64,000 nt of DNA from Candidatus Devosia phytovorans (GTDB taxonomy: Bacteria > Pseudomonadota > Alphaproteobacteria > Rhizobiales > Devosiaceae). The stretch lies in NCBI GenBank assembly GCA_029202405.1, contig CP119312.1:2175001-2239000 (forward strand), read 5' to 3'. This document shows positions 63,418 to 64,000 of the stretch, one piece after another (within the stretch, counting starts at the first letter, position 1; every line of letters begins with the position of its first letter). The notes beneath the pieces are model-generated. The model did no database searches. It had not been told where the DNA came from and saw only the letters and a list, made by a program, of their open reading frames with translations. A program made the position numbers and the translations under genes.

Positions 63418-64000
63418 ATGCGCACCGAGACCGAGCACACCATCTATCTCAAGGACTATGCCCCCAGCCCCTATCGAATCACGTCTGTGGACCTGGACTT
63501 CCGGATCCTCAGCGAGAACACGCGGGTGCGGGCACAGCTGACCGTCGAGCCGCGCGAGGGCACGGCACCGGGCACGCCGCTGGTGCTGGATGGCGACGGG
63601 CTGGTGCTGGGTTCAATTGCCATCGATGGCGCGCCGCTGATGCTGTCGGACTATGCGGCCGATGATGACGGGCTGACCGTCTACGAGCCGCCGCTGCGCA
63701 AGTTCATTCTCGAAACCGAGGTGACGCTGCAGCCAGAGAACAATACCAAGCTGATGGGTCTTTATCGCTCGGGCGGCACCTGGTGCACGCAATGCGAGCC
63801 TGAAGGTTTTCGCCGCATCACCTATTATCTCGACCGGCCGGATAATCTGGCCGTGTTCAAGGTGCGGATGACGGCGCTGCTGAGTGAAGCGCCGGTGCTG
63901 CTGGCCAATGGCAATCTCATCGACAAGGGCGATGCCGGCGACGGACTGCATTATGCCGTGTGGGAGGACCCCTTCCCCAAGCCGGCGTATCTGTTTGCGC
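63418..64000 (+). CDS. pepN: Aminopeptidase N (PepN), 3' end cut by window
   Basis: Zinc metallopeptidase of the M1 family that releases N-terminal amino acids from peptides in the cytoplasm. The first 194 residues are visible, open to the last base. They form the N-terminal beta-sandwich domain: ETEHTIYLKDYAPSPYRI and the family signature LYRSGGTWCTQCEPEGFRRITYYLDRPD (quoted in part: GTWCTQCEPEGFRRITYYLD), which is characteristic of Escherichia-type PepN. The catalytic zinc site (HEYFH) lies beyond the window. ATG 63418 begins the conserved sequence; no strong ribosome-binding site is visible. Confidence 0.92.
   Translation, partial: MRTETEHTIYLKDYAPSPYRITSVDLDFRILSENTRVRAQLTVEPREGTAPGTPLVLDGDGLVLGSIAIDGAPLMLSDYAADDDGLTVYEPPLRKFILETEVTLQPENNTKLMGLYRSGGTWCTQCEPEGFRRITYYLDRPDNLAVFKVRMTALLSEAPVLLANGNLIDKGDAGDGLHYAVWEDPFPKPAYLFA

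Overview
The window is ordinary chromosomal DNA from a high-GC alphaproteobacterium, most likely a Hyphomicrobiales member of the Devosia type. This is inferred from the very large NAD-glutamate dehydrogenase, the DUF2865 protein, the HWE histidine kinase, the PdhS/PleC-like kinase, the two-cysteine GFA proteins and the style of the intergenic palindromes. Coding density is high on both strands, many neighbours overlap by 1-4 bp, and I see no rRNA, tRNA, CRISPR array, transposase or prophage gene. Two genes run off the edges: the glutamate dehydrogenase at the left and aminopeptidase N (pepN) at the right.

Layout. 1-8 kb: NAD-glutamate dehydrogenase, class I fructose-1,6-bisphosphatase, an AGE-family sugar isomerase and cysQ, separated by palindromic repeats and hairpins. 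8-13.3 kb: a PadR regulator followed by an RND efflux adaptor and pump, closed by a terminator. 13.4-17.2 kb: a Phd-Doc toxin-antitoxin pair with a repeated operator, a DUF899 protein, and an ArsR regulator overlapping an Atm1-type ABC exporter. 17.3-23 kb: a leftward run of cysS, two tandem GFA proteins, citramalate synthase and a membrane-anchored LysM protein. 23-30 kb: a cytochrome c-prime, an FAH-family hydrolase, a DUF2865 protein, the overlapping nadE-gltX pair and an outer-membrane beta-barrel. 30-38 kb: a single-domain response regulator facing an HWE kinase, class II DAHP synthase with a long structured leader, glutathione reductase, a DUF2059 protein, rpiA and an L,D-transpeptidase. 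38-46 kb: moaA, dienelactone hydrolase, an unknown gene, a DUF4160/DUF2442 pair, a VOC protein, Lrp, a nuclease, a membrane histidine kinase, an HD-GYP protein and a RibD-type reductase. 46-56 kb: higBA, a DUF2161 nuclease-like protein, cobT/cobS, a retropepsin-like membrane protease, dusA, a stress protein, an FGGY kinase, NADH dehydrogenase II, ccdAB and an EamA transporter. 56-64 kb: beta-mannosidase, an EAL protein with a degenerate GGDEF domain, a second ABC exporter and pepN.

Themes. The window carries three recognisable toxin-antitoxin modules (Phd-Doc, HigBA, CcdAB) and a fourth possible pair (DUF4160/DUF2442), none beside a mobile element. Signalling is rich: two histidine kinases, a lone receiver, an HD-GYP and an EAL protein. 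Efflux and metal or thiol stress are represented by PadR-RND, ArsR-Atm1, glutathione reductase and the GFA pair. The features least explained by known families are the intergenic palindromic elements (4461-4582, 5642-5762 with a relative at 14893-14944, and the nested 61036-61221 element), the structured 34177-34647 gap upstream of DAHP synthase, and a hairpin over the ribosome-binding site of the EAL gene. I did not find a convincing wholly new multi-gene system.
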